DNA from: RGIG1828 sp045536915
GTDB lineage: Bacteria; Bacillota; Clostridia; UMGS1810
Direction of reading: 5' to 3'
Assembly: GCA_045536915.1 (NCBI GenBank)
Contig: JAZSOL010000068.1
Coordinates: 1 to 8,744 of the forward strand
DNA length: 8,744 nt
The notes below the pieces were generated by a model that made no database searches, had not been told where the DNA came from, and saw only the letters and a program-made list of their open reading frames with translations. Shown one piece after another: positions 1-7,593 of the stretch. Position 1 is the stretch's first letter. Each line of letters opens with the position of its first letter. The position numbers and the translations under genes are program-made.

Positions 1-242
1 TCTTTTAGCTATCTCTGTTTGCTATGCACTTTTTTAACTTTTTAGCTTAGAAAAAATTTTTTCAAAAATAATCTTGACTTTTCTTAGCAGGTTTATGGGG
101 TTACTTGATAATTGAATAATCTCGTAGGTGACGATGCCCACATCGTCCCGGACGTACGATGTTTTCTGATAACGGGGCGATGTGGGCATCGTCCCCTACA
201 ACGCACTAACCTTGTTTCATCATCCCGATAAATCAAAATTAA
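1..242. other. Non-coding region downstream of mutS2
   Basis: No open reading frame with a credible ribosome binding site is visible on either strand. The first 120 bases are very AT-rich and include the self-complementary tract AAAAAATTTTTT near 51-62. The only organised element is the inverted repeat at 124-199. I see no classical intrinsic terminator for the minus-strand operon: the inverted repeat is not followed by a T-run in the minus direction. Confidence 0.6.
124..199. repeat. Intergenic 27-bp inverted repeat with 22-nt spacer
   Basis: Arms 124-150 and 173-199 are reverse complements at 25 of 27 positions. One of the two exceptions (146 with 177) is a G-U pair in RNA. Each arm also contains its own smaller hairpin: GACGATG-CCCA-CATCGTC at 130-147, and GGCGATG-TGGG-CATCGTC at 176-193 with one wobble. 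The element can therefore fold as one long stem or as two short ones. It is far more GC-rich than its surroundings. This architecture resembles dispersed palindromic repeats or small non-autonomous elements of bacterial intergenic regions. It lies about 44 bp beyond the mutS2 stop, so it could also shape or protect the 3' end of the operon transcript. No second copy occurs in this window. Confidence 0.75.
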
Positions 243-2615
243 TCACTGCAATTCAACAACCGTCACTCCGCTGTCTCCCTCGCCGAAAGTACCCAGTCTG
301 TAGGATTTAACATAAGAAAGGCTCTTTAAATAATCATGAATACCTTTTCTTAAAAGTCCTGTTCCTTTACCGTGGATAATGCGCACCTGACCGAGCGATG
401 AAAGAAGAGCATCGTCCAGAAATTTATCAATAACAACAATAGCGGAATCCACAGTCTCTCCCCGAACATCAACCTCAGAAGAAAGACTCATTGTTTTTGA
501 GAATCCCTGAGAAACCGAACGTTTCTGTTTTTTGCTGTTCGGTTGCGGATTATCATCAATTTTTCTAACATCCTTAAGATTGGTTTTAAGCTTCATAATG
601 CCAACTCTGACCTGAAAATCCCCCTTGGCATCGGGAAGCGAAATAACCGTTCCGGTTTGGTTCATCGAAACAAGACGCACATCCTCGCCAAGCTTAACCG
701 ACTTAGGCGCTTTATGCGGGTCATTTGACTTAAACATAGATTTCATTGCTTTTGCAGAAGCCGAATTTGCCTTTTCGCCAAGCTTTCTTCTCGACTCTTC
801 CATTTCACGAAGCATTTTTGACTTATCTGCCTGCATTTTTGCAGTTCTCATTTCTTTGAGAAGTTCGTCTGCCTCCGCTTTTGCTTTCTCTATAATCTCC
901 CTGGCCTCTATGTGGGCACGTTCTATAATCTTATCGGTTTTTTCTGTTAGCTGCTGATTCTTACGCGCCGTATCACTTTTAAGCTTTTCGGTTTCTTTCT
1001 TATACGCATGCGCCTTTTCGCGCTCTTCCTCTGCCTTACGGCGATTTCTTTCGAGGTCTGTGAGAATATCTTCAAACTGAATGTTTTCAGCTTTTATATA
1101 CTTTTTGGCATTTTCAATTATATCGTCATCAAGTCCGAGACGTTTTGAAATGGCAAATGCATTACTCTTTCCCGGAACACCGATAAGAAGTCTGTAGGTG
1201 GGTTTGAGAGTGTCCACATTAAACTCGCACGATGCATTTTCAACCCTCTTATTGGTCATAGCATATGTTTTGAGCTCGGAATAGTGGGTTGTGGCCGCTG
1301 TTTTTGCACCCATAAGGCGCACCCTTTCAAGTATGCTCACAGCAAGCGACGCACCTTCAATAGGGTCTGTGCCTGCGCCGAGTTCATCAAAAAGGCAAAG
1401 AGAATTTTCATCTGCCTGATTTAATATATCAACAATATTTACCATATGCGATGAAAATGTTGACAAATTCTGCTCAATGCTCTGCTCATCGCCGATATCG
1501 GCAAAAATGTTTTTAAATATGGCAATCTCGCTTCCCTCATTTGCAGTTATGTGAAGCCCTGCCTGCGCCATAAGAGTGAGTATACCAATGGTTTTGAGCA
1601 CAACTGTTTTACCGCCGGTGTTGGGGCCTGTAACAACGAGCGTGTCGAAATCTCTTCCAAGGCGGATATCGGTGGGCACAACTGTTTTGGCATCAAGAAG
1701 CGGATGACGGGCTTTTGTGATGTTTATTCTTCCGCTGTCGTTGAGCACAGGGCGAAACGCATCATATTTTAATGCAAACTTTGCCCTTGCAAAACACAAA
1801 TCAAGCTCCGACACAATAAGATAGCTCATTTCAATAAGCTTTGAAACCGAAGCTATTTCTTCGGAAAGCTGCATGAGAATTTTTTCAATTTCTTCTTTCT
1901 CTTTGTTTTTGAGTTCTCTTATTTTATTGTTTGCTTCAACAACAGCCATCGGCTCAATAAAGAGTGTGGCGCCTGTTGAGGATGTGTCGTGCAATATACC
2001 TTTTATTTCCCCTTTGCACTCGGCTTTAACCGGCACAACATATCTGTCGCCCCTGATGGTTATAATCTGTTCCTGAAGATATTTTGAATACGTTGGGCTC
2101 GATATTATCCCCTGAAGAATATCTCTGACTTTATTGGCACCTGTGCTGAGAGCTCTTCTTATTGAAAGAAGCTCACTGCTTGCCGTGTCTGCAATTGTTT
2201 CTGAATCCACAATACACTCAAAAATTCTGCGCTGCAGATTCTTGTCTGCATAAAGCGCTTCAAAATGTTCTTCAAGAGTATCGCATGAAATATCATCCGG
2301 ATAGTTTTTAAGTCTCGATGCAGTATCTAAAACCTTTCCTATATCAAGAATTTCACCCGGTGAAAGAACTCCGCCCATCTGAGAACGTTTCAGCGAAGAA
2401 CGCACATCCTTTGAACACATTATGGGCGGATTTCCTTTCTTTGTTGAAAGAGTAATCGCCTGAGCAGTTTCTTCCTGCATAAGATTAATTTTTTTTATAT
2501 TATCGGAAACTTCAAGGTCCGAAATTCTCTGCTTGGTTATATCAAGAACCGCAAACTCGGAGAGTCTTGCAAGAATCTTATCGAATTCGAGTACCTTAAG
2601 TGTTTTTTTGTTCAT
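243..2615 (-). CDS. mutS2: MutS2 family ATPase with Smr nuclease domain
   Basis: MutS2, about 790 residues, the usual family length. It lacks the mismatch-recognition domain of MutS. Family members act on branched recombination intermediates, and in Bacillus a homologue senses and splits collided ribosomes. Visible in order: core/clamp region, ATPase with Walker A GPNTGGKT (about 330-337) and Walker B LFDELGAGTD (about 408-417), a charged coiled coil (about 512-612), a small beta-rich segment (about 640-690), and a C-terminal Smr domain from about 715 with VDVRG and HGKGTG (748-753). All key motifs are intact. I chose ATG at 2615 because AGGGA lies 9 nt upstream and the protein then begins MNKKTLKVLEFDKI, as is usual. 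An in-frame ATG at 2624 overlaps the HAD stop codon (ATGA) but sits directly on that Shine-Dalgarno. Last gene of the operon. Confidence 0.96.
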   Translation of the reverse strand: MNKKTLKVLEFDKILARLSEFAVLDITKQRISDLEVSDNIKKINLMQEETAQAITLSTKKGNPPIMCSKDVRSSLKRSQMGGVLSPGEILDIGKVLDTASRLKNYPDDISCDTLEEHFEALYADKNLQRRIFECIVDSETIADTASSELLSIRRALSTGANKVRDILQGIISSPTYSKYLQEQIITIRGDRYVVPVKAECKGEIKGILHDTSSTGATLFIEPMAVVEANNKIRELKNKEKEEIEKILMQLSEEIASVSKLIEMSYLIVSELDLCFARAKFALKYDAFRPVLNDSGRINITKARHPLLDAKTVVPTDIRLGRDFDTLVVTGPNTGGKTVVLKTIGILTLMAQAGLHITANEGSEIAIFKNIFADIGDEQSIEQNLSTFSSHMVNIVDILNQADENSLCLFDELGAGTDPIEGASLAVSILERVRLMGAKTAATTHYSELKTYAMTNKRVENASCEFNVDTLKPTYRLLIGVPGKSNAFAISKRLGLDDDIIENAKKYIKAENIQFEDILTDLERNRRKAEEEREKAHAYKKETEKLKSDTARKNQQLTEKTDKIIERAHIEAREIIEKAKAEADELLKEMRTAKMQADKSKMLREMEESRRKLGEKANSASAKAMKSMFKSNDPHKAPKSVKLGEDVRLVSMNQTGTVISLPDAKGDFQVRVGIMKLKTNLKDVRKIDDNPQPNSKKQKRSVSQGFSKTMSLSSEVDVRGETVDSAIVVIDKFLDDALLSSLGQVRIIHGKGTGLLRKGIHDYLKSLSYVKSYRLGTFGEGDSGVTVVELQ

Positions 2616-2620
2616 AAAAT

Positions 2621-3379
2621 TCATTCCCTGACTTTCTTTAATTCCATTTCGGTTATCTTTATTATTTCAGCAATGGCAGATTGATCATTCGTAACCGTTA
2701 TGCGGTCTGCAACCGCCTTGACGTATTCTGACGCATTTCCGACAGCATAACCGATATCTGCCGCTTTTATCATATCTGTATCATTCTCAAAATCGCCAAC
2801 ACATATGAGAAGCTCTGAGCCGGTAATTTTTTTGAGTTTTTTCACGCAAACGCCCTTACCGGAACCTGCGGATATGACCTCAACACCTGTCGGCCAGCTT
2901 CTCGAAACGTGAACTTTCCCCTCAAATCTTTTCTGAATTTTCGAAAGCATTTCCAAAGCTGTGCTTTCTTCCTTTGCAATAAACACAATTTTATTTGTAT
3001 CGTAATCTATGGGCGCATCAAGAATGTTTTCCTGATGAAGCATATCGCAGGCGCGGTAGTTAAAATCTTTCCACACGGATTTTGCATAACCCAGAATCTC
3101 ATTTGCAAAATCAACCGGAAGCTTCACGTCGTATATAATTTCCTTTTCATCAAAAGAGCTTATAACCGTGCCGTTAACAACCACACCGTATGTATTGGGT
3201 TCAAATCCGAATTTGTTTTCAAAAACAAACTGCGGATATCTGCCGGTTGAAACAGTGAAAAGTCCGCCGTTTTCCATGAAATATTTAATGTGTTTTACGT
3301 TTTCTTCGGAAACTCTTCCGTTCGACGTCAGAGTGCCGTCTATATCGGAACATATGAGAACTCCATCAAATATTCCCAT
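2621..3379 (-). CDS. Cof-type HAD-IIB hydrolase (phosphatase)
   Basis: About 252 residues, typical of Cof-type haloacid-dehalogenase phosphatases. These are cytoplasmic Mg-dependent enzymes that dephosphorylate sugar phosphates, nucleotides or cofactors such as FMN or PLP. Motif I is DIDGT (12-16) with nucleophile Asp12 and general acid Asp14. Motif II is in STGRYP (44-49), the motif III lysine is probably in SGKG (about Lys175), and motif IV is GDFENDTDM (195-203). The region between motifs II and III fits the alpha/beta cap of subclass IIB. The substrate cannot be read from sequence. The reading frame stays open upstream to 3442, but that stretch lies inside the NUDIX gene. ATG at 3379 puts the protein start directly before the beta strand leading to DIDGT, with a GAGAGG motif about 12 nt upstream. 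This gives a 14-bp overlap with the NUDIX gene, suggesting coupled translation. Confidence 0.88.
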   Translation of the reverse strand: MGIFDGVLICSDIDGTLTSNGRVSEENVKHIKYFMENGGLFTVSTGRYPQFVFENKFGFEPNTYGVVVNGTVISSFDEKEIIYDVKLPVDFANEILGYAKSVWKDFNYRACDMLHQENILDAPIDYDTNKIVFIAKEESTALEMLSKIQKRFEGKVHVSRSWPTGVEVISAGSGKGVCVKKLKKITGSELLICVGDFENDTDMIKAADIGYAVGNASEYVKAVADRITVTNDQSAIAEIIKITEMELKKVRE

Positions 3380-3854
3380 TTCTAAGCACATCCTCTCTGC
3401 CATTAAGAACTGCCAAGATAAGCTTATCGCCTTCATACTCAAGCTTCAGTGAAAAAAATGGCATTTTTTCATCTTCCATAAGCCTCAGAAAAATCCTGTC
3501 TCCATCCCAGAGGTTGAGCGAAAAAATTTCATTTTTGTTTATCCATCTGAGTTCTCCCTCAGCACATTCGGAAAAACCATCCGTATCCGAAACGGCTGTG
3601 AATAAATGCATCTGTTCCGTTTCATAAACATCTGAAACAAATGTGACTATTGCTTTGTATTGCCAGTTGGAAACTCTTATTCCGGTTTCCTCAAATGTTT
3701 CGCGAAGCATACATTCTTCAGGGCTTTCCTTTTCCATAAATTTTCCGCCGATGCCAATCCATTTTCCTGAATTTTCATCATTTTCTTTTTTGGTTCGGTG
3801 CATCATCAGATACTTTCCGTTGTTTTCTATATAGCAAAGGGATGTTTGTTTCAT
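3366..3854 (-). CDS. NUDIX hydrolase, probable 8-oxo-dGTP diphosphatase (MutT-like)
   Basis: 162 residues. A complete Nudix box runs from Gly37 to Ile59: GX5E at 37-43, then RETFEETGI at 51-59, with the metal-binding glutamates Glu52, Glu55 and Glu56. The N-terminus (MKQTSLCYIE...YLMMHRTKKEND) and the KWIGIGGKF segment match the group commonly annotated as 8-oxo-dGTP diphosphatase in Clostridia. That group removes oxidised guanine nucleotides from the pool to prevent mutation. Activity on 8-oxo-dGTP is a family-level inference, since NUDIX substrates vary. The start codon overlaps the stop of the DUF3006 gene (ATGA, 3851-3854) and the 3' end overlaps the HAD gene, so all three genes are probably translationally coupled. 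Confidence 0.88.
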   Translation of the reverse strand: MKQTSLCYIENNGKYLMMHRTKKENDENSGKWIGIGGKFMEKESPEECMLRETFEETGIRVSNWQYKAIVTFVSDVYETEQMHLFTAVSDTDGFSECAEGELRWINKNEIFSLNLWDGDRIFLRLMEDEKMPFFSLKLEYEGDKLILAVLNGREDVLRNGNI

Positions 3855-4051
3855 CTGTTTTCTCCAAAAAGCTTATTCATAAGGCTGTGTGCATTCTCCA
3901 GGCGTTTGGCGGTTTCTTCCTTATCCACGGATACACATATAACATCGCCTTCCTTCACGCCGTCAGGAAGTGAATCAAGAGGCACATTAAAAACGTTTTC
4001 TCCGCATTCAACAACTGCAAATCCGCCCTCAAAACGGTCTATTATCCACAT
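3851..4051 (-). CDS. DUF3006 family small protein
   Basis: 66 residues, beginning MWIIDRFEGGFAVVE with a central segment NVPLDSLPDGVKEGDVI. This matches the DUF3006 pattern: an N-terminal IDRFEG...AVVE strand pair followed by a PEGxxEGD turn. The fold is probably a small beta-barrel-like domain, and the C-terminal third is charged and helical. No signal peptide, membrane segment or catalytic motif is visible, so I expect a cytoplasmic protein of unknown function. A strong GGAGGTGG Shine-Dalgarno precedes the ATG at suitable spacing. It starts 16 bp after the deaminase gene and shares ATGA with the NUDIX gene. The coupling suggests a role near nucleotide handling, but that is only guilt by association. 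Confidence 0.85.
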   Translation of the reverse strand: MWIIDRFEGGFAVVECGENVFNVPLDSLPDGVKEGDVICVSVDKEETAKRLENAHSLMNKLFGENR

Positions 4052-4067
4052 TCAGTCCACCTCCGGA

Positions 4068-4568
4068 TTAATATCCGAATTCACCGTTTAACGAATCGTC
4101 ATTTTCTATCCAGTCTGCAACATTCTGAACCTTGTATTCATCACGGGTCACTCTTATAACAACCTTTTCAATTCCCGCATTAATAACAAGTCTTTTGCAC
4201 ATAGCACAGCACATAGCATCTTCCACGAGCTCTCCCGTTGCATAGTTCTTGCCTGCCAGATACAATGTTGCCCCTATCATTTCTTCGCGCTTTGCACTTA
4301 TTATGGCATTCATTTCCGCATGAACCGAACGGCACATTTCATATCTTTCGCCTCTCGGAATACCAAGTTTTTCACGCATACAATACTTTAAATCAATGCA
4401 GTTTTTTCTTCCTCTCGGCGCGCCCACATATCCCGACGACACAATCTCATCGTTCTTTACGATAATTGAACCGTAATTTCTTCTGAGGCACGTTCCTCTT
4501 TCAAGAACTGTTTCAGCTATGTCGAGGTAGTAATTATGTTTATCTCTTCTTGTATCTTTTGCAGCCAT
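4068..4568 (-). CDS. dCMP deaminase family protein (zinc-dependent cytidine/deoxycytidylate deaminase fold)
   Basis: 166 residues from the chosen start. The zinc site is clear: SVHAEMNAI gives the His and catalytic Glu (HAE, about 83-85), and CAMC (about 121-124) supplies the two cysteine ligands. The upstream cysteines in NCIDLKYC and MCRSVHAE match the ComEB/dCMP deaminase group, which converts dCMP to dUMP for thymidylate synthesis. The residue before the first ligand cysteine is Cys, where most of the superfamily has Pro (PCxxC). The zinc ligands themselves are kept. Other deaminase-superfamily substrates cannot be excluded. I start at ATG 4568, 10 nt after CGAAAGG. An in-frame TTG at 4577 would be only 1 nt from that site. 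The gene begins 17 bp after recN. Confidence 0.87.
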   Translation of the reverse strand: MAAKDTRRDKHNYYLDIAETVLERGTCLRRNYGSIIVKNDEIVSSGYVGAPRGRKNCIDLKYCMREKLGIPRGERYEMCRSVHAEMNAIISAKREEMIGATLYLAGKNYATGELVEDAMCCAMCKRLVINAGIEKVVIRVTRDEYKVQNVADWIENDDSLNGEFGY

Positions 4569-4578
4569 TTTAATCAAA

Positions 4579-4585
4579 CCTTTCG
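4579..4585 (-). promoter_or_regulatory. Ribosome binding site deciding the deaminase start
   Basis: CGAAAGG on the minus strand lies 10 nt before ATG 4568 and 1 nt before the alternative TTG 4577. This favours the ATG. Confidence 0.6.
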
Positions 4586-6268
4586 TTATTTAGTATTTTT
4601 CATTTCTTCAGCATCAAAAAGAAGCTGAGAAGCATTTTCCTTTGCAATTTCCGTAACGGAGGCGCCTCCGAGTGTGCGGGCAATTTCTTCCACACGCTCA
4701 CTCCGGCTTAAAATGCGCACATCTGTGCGAGTTCTTCCGCCGCCAACAGTTTTCTCAATAAGATAATGATTATCGGCAAGAGCGGCAATCTGCGGAAGAT
4801 GAGTTATGCAAAGCACCTGGCACTCTCCCGACATTGCATAGAGCTTTTCGCCTATTTTCTGAGCGGCACTTCCGCTCACGCCCGTGTCTACTTCGTCAAA
4901 AATAACAGTTTTAACATTATCATACCCTGCCAGAACATTTTTTATGGCAAGCATAATCCTTGAAAGCTCACCGCCGGATGCAATTTTGGCAAGCGGTTTT
5001 CTGCTCTCACCCACGTTGGTGCATACCATAAATTCCACGCTGTCGCATCCGTCATCTTTAAAATCGCACTCTGAAATTTCAACAGAAAACTCTACCTTTG
5101 CCATATTAAGGTCGGAAAGCTGCTTCATCACCTCGTCTGCAAGCTTACCGGCATACTTCTTGCGGGCAAGAGTAAGCTTATGCGCCTCTTTGGCACGCTT
5201 CTGACTCCATTTTTCGAGCTCGGATTTCAACCTCGAAGCTCTCTCATCGCTCGTGTCTATTGCTTCAAGCTCCACGCATACTTTATCGTAAAATTCAAGC
5301 ACATCCTTTATTGTTGATCCGTATTTGCGCTTCATATTATATATGACGTCAAGTCTTTCTTCAATTTCGCGGGCTTCATTTTCATCGAAATAAATATTGT
5401 CGCAAAAGCTTCTGAGTTCCCTCACCGCCTCGCTGAGGGAATATCCTATATCCGACAGCGAAGAATGGATATCGCTTATTTCTCCGCTGAAATCAGAAAC
5501 CTTCTCAAGACTTCTCACCGCATCCCAGAGCATATCGTGGGCATTAACTTCATCACCGCCATAGAGAATCTCATATGCACGGGTTGTGTTTTCGCTTATT
5601 AGAGCGCTGTTGTCGAGAATTGCTTTGCGCCCTTCGAGTTCCTCATCCTCACCCAAAGTGAGATTTGCTTCTTCAAGCTCTTCCTTTTGAAAAACCAAAA
5701 GGTCTCTTCTTCTTAGTTTCTCTTGTTCATCGGTATCTATAGAATCTATTTCCTCAGCAATTTCACGGCATTTTCTGTTGCATTCACGATACTCACAAAG
5801 CAAAGGGGCAATTTCCCTTCCGCCGAATCTGTCTAAAAATCCTATATGGGTTTTTACGGAAAGGAGCGACGTGTTATCGTGCTGACCGTGAATATTAACA
5901 AGCTTATCACCTATAAGTTTAAGCACGGTCATATTAACAGGAATACCGTTAACCCTCACCGTGTTTTTTCCATCCGCATTCATCTCACGTGAAATAAAAA
6001 TTTCTTCTTCGGCATCGGTTCCCAAAATTTCGGCAATTTCTCCGGCAACCTCACCGTCAGCCTCAAACTGACCGTCTACTCTCGCCTTGCTTTCACCGGC
6101 ACGGATAAGACCTTTTGAAGTTCTTTCGCCCTTGAGCATATTTATTGCATCAATAATAATAGACTTACCTGCTCCGGTTTCACCCGTCAGAACACTGAAT
6201 CCGTTTTCAAAATCTATATCTGCTCTTTCTATAACTGCAACATTTTTTATTGATAGATGTTTTAACAT
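4586..6268 (-). CDS. recN: DNA repair protein RecN
   Basis: 560 residues from the chosen start, matching the family. RecN is an SMC-like ATPase recruited to double-strand breaks, where it tethers DNA ends and assists RecA-dependent recombination. The N-terminal half-ATPase starts MLKHLSIKNVAVIE with Walker A GETGAGKS (29-36) and the Q-loop region IHGQHDN (126-132). Two coiled-coil arms (about 150-380) surround the conserved RKYG (314-317). The C-terminal half carries the ABC signature SGGELSR (431-437), Walker B VIFDEVDTGVSG (455-466) and the ITHLPQIAA histidine switch (488-496). All are intact. The frame extends upstream to 6337 inside argR, but those 23 codons are unlike RecN. ATG 6268 has GGAAGGCAGGT just upstream and is 23 bp after argR. 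I see no LexA-type box close to its start. Confidence 0.97.
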   Translation of the reverse strand: MLKHLSIKNVAVIERADIDFENGFSVLTGETGAGKSIIIDAINMLKGERTSKGLIRAGESKARVDGQFEADGEVAGEIAEILGTDAEEEIFISREMNADGKNTVRVNGIPVNMTVLKLIGDKLVNIHGQHDNTSLLSVKTHIGFLDRFGGREIAPLLCEYRECNRKCREIAEEIDSIDTDEQEKLRRRDLLVFQKEELEEANLTLGEDEELEGRKAILDNSALISENTTRAYEILYGGDEVNAHDMLWDAVRSLEKVSDFSGEISDIHSSLSDIGYSLSEAVRELRSFCDNIYFDENEAREIEERLDVIYNMKRKYGSTIKDVLEFYDKVCVELEAIDTSDERASRLKSELEKWSQKRAKEAHKLTLARKKYAGKLADEVMKQLSDLNMAKVEFSVEISECDFKDDGCDSVEFMVCTNVGESRKPLAKIASGGELSRIMLAIKNVLAGYDNVKTVIFDEVDTGVSGSAAQKIGEKLYAMSGECQVLCITHLPQIAALADNHYLIEKTVGGGRTRTDVRILSRSERVEEIARTLGGASVTEIAKENASQLLFDAEEMKNTK

Positions 6269-6274
6269 AATATT

Positions 6275-6285
6275 ACCTGCCTTCC
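6275..6285 (-). promoter_or_regulatory. Ribosome binding site deciding the recN start
   Basis: GGAAGGCAGGT on the minus strand ends 6 nt before ATG 6268. It supports the shorter reading frame over the extended one beginning within argR. Confidence 0.6.
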
Positions 6286-6291
6286 GGCTGT

Positions 6292-6744
6292 CTACTGAAT
6301 ATATTTTGAAAGTTTCAAGCTTAGCTGTTTTGCACACTTTTCACTGCGCACAACAATCATAATGGTATCGTCGCCGCAAATCGTGCCCACAATCTCGTCC
6401 CACACAAATGAATCAAGCGCATATCCCACCGCCTGTGCGGCACCCGGCATAGTTTTCAAAACAACAATATTCACTGCATAATCCACCTTAACAAGGCAAT
6501 GATTCAGCGTGCTTTCAAGCTTATCGCCGATGCTTATCTCCTTTTCCTTTGATGGTGCATATTTATACGAACCGTCCGGAAGAAGCACCTTCATAATGCG
6601 CATTTCCTGCAAATCTCTCGATGCTGTTGCCTGAGTTACCTCGTATCCGCATTCATTGAGTCTTGTTGCAAGCTCCGATTGAGTGGAAATATTTTCGTTT
6701 GTTATAAGTTCCAATATTTTTTCATGTCTTTCTGATTTTATCAT
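6292..6744 (-). CDS. argR: Arginine repressor ArgR/AhrC
   Basis: 150 residues, full family length. ArgR is a hexameric, arginine-dependent DNA-binding regulator that represses arginine biosynthesis and, in many Gram-positives, activates catabolism. The N-terminal winged helix (1-70) contains ISTQSELATRL and the recognition helix VTQATASRDLQEM with the hallmark Ser-Arg-Asp. The C-terminal oligomerisation and arginine-binding domain has TMPGAAQAVGYALD (99-111) and GTICGDDTIMIV (120-131), whose Asp pair binds arginine. An AAGGAGAT Shine-Dalgarno (6751-6758) overlaps the nadK stop codon, leaving a 12-bp gap, so translation of nadK and argR is probably coupled. nadK-argR-recN is a recurrent order in Bacillota. 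The promoter-proximal palindrome at 7594-7612 could be the site of its own autoregulation (see findings). Confidence 0.97.
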   Translation of the reverse strand: MIKSERHEKILELITNENISTQSELATRLNECGYEVTQATASRDLQEMRIMKVLLPDGSYKYAPSKEKEISIGDKLESTLNHCLVKVDYAVNIVVLKTMPGAAQAVGYALDSFVWDEIVGTICGDDTIMIVVRSEKCAKQLSLKLSKYIQ

Positions 6745-6756
6745 AAGTGCATCTCC

Positions 6757-7581
6757 TTATCCCTGAAACTTCCTGTGGAGTATTTCATAAAAATCTCTTC
6801 CGCTGACCTTTATAAGTTTAGCCCTTTTTTCAGCCGCTCTCACGGTTATAACCTCACCGTTCCCCACTCTGCATCCGTTCTGACCGTCAACCGTGAGCAT
6901 AGACATATCATCAAATGTATCGCAAAAACGTATCTGAATTTCAGACCCTCCCGGAACAACAAGCGGTTTGGCAGAAAACGTGTGTGCGCATATGGGTGTA
7001 ATCAAAAAAATATCAAGCTTCGGATCTGCAACCGGACCTCCGGCACTCATAGAATATGCCGTACTACCCGTCGGCGTTGCCACAACCACTCCGTCGCCGT
7101 TGTAGGAAGCTGCAAAGCGCCCGTCAATCAGAATATCAAAAGCGACCATTCGCTTATATGAAGCTCTTGAAAGCACAACATCATTAAGAGCCATAAAGCT
7201 CTCGCTTCCTCCGTTTTTGCCCGAAATGGTTGCCTCTATCATAAATCTTTCGTCTGTTATGTAGCTGCCCGCTTTGAATTTGCTGAGCATATCATCCATC
7301 TCCGAAAGCTCCACGTCCGACAAAAAACCCATATTTCCAAGATTTATTCCAAGAATAGGTGTATCGGTTTTTGCGCAAACAGACGCAAGATTAAGAATTG
7401 TGCCATCGCCGCCGAGAACAACTGCAACATCTGCTGATTCACACATGCTGTATAAAACGTCTCCTCCCTTTTCATCGGTACACACAACATCATATTTATC
7501 TTTCAAAGCTTCGCACACTCTCGAAGTTACTCTTGCGTCAATATCCTTTGTTTTGTTTCTGACAATAACTGCAACAGACAA
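6757..7581 (-). CDS. nadK: NAD kinase (ATP/polyphosphate-dependent)
   Basis: 274 residues. NAD kinase phosphorylates NAD to NADP and is the only route to NADP in most bacteria. Motifs seen: GGDGT (57-61), containing the catalytic Asp; GINLGNMGFL (78-87); ALNDVVLSR (131-139) with the NAD-binding Asn-Asp; the glycine-rich NGDGVVVATPTGSTAYS (161-177); and ITPICAH (194-200). The start codon is TTG at 7581. SVAVIVRNKTKD lines up with the usual N-terminal strand of NadK, GGGGTGA lies 4-5 nt upstream, and the upstream ATG at about 7595 runs into a stop two codons later. No in-frame ATG occurs until residue 46. It is the first gene of the eight-gene operon, about 25 nt after the predicted transcription start. 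TTG plus a short spacer suggests modest translation. Confidence 0.96.
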   Translation of the reverse strand: MSVAVIVRNKTKDIDARVTSRVCEALKDKYDVVCTDEKGGDVLYSMCESADVAVVLGGDGTILNLASVCAKTDTPILGINLGNMGFLSDVELSEMDDMLSKFKAGSYITDERFMIEATISGKNGGSESFMALNDVVLSRASYKRMVAFDILIDGRFAASYNGDGVVVATPTGSTAYSMSAGGPVADPKLDIFLITPICAHTFSAKPLVVPGGSEIQIRFCDTFDDMSMLTVDGQNGCRVGNGEVITVRAAEKRAKLIKVSGRDFYEILHRKFQG

Positions 7582-7585
7582 AAAA

Positions 7586-7592
7586 TCACCCC
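7586..7592 (-). promoter_or_regulatory. nadK ribosome binding site
   Basis: GGGGTGA on the minus strand, 4 nt before the TTG start. It supports TTG as the initiation codon, because the nearest upstream ATG reads ATG-GGG-TGA. Confidence 0.55.
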
Positions 7593-7593
7593 A

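Noticed and set aside
74..102. TTGACT as a plus-strand -35 box
   Set aside because: No acceptable -10 hexamer occurs at 16-18 bp, and there is no plus-strand gene downstream.
625..957. Plus-strand open frame of 110 codons opposite the mutS2 coiled coil
   Set aside because: Antisense shadow of a repetitive charged coding region, with no start signal. The other plus-strand frames inside 243-7581 are rejected for the same reason.
3380..3442. N-terminal extension of the HAD protein
   Set aside because: It is encoded entirely within the NUDIX gene in another frame. HAD motif I is expected about 10 residues from the N-terminus, which fits ATG 3379.
6269..6337. N-terminal extension of RecN overlapping argR
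   Set aside because: The 23 extra residues are unlike RecN. The family N-terminus begins at ATG 6268, which has its own ribosome binding site.
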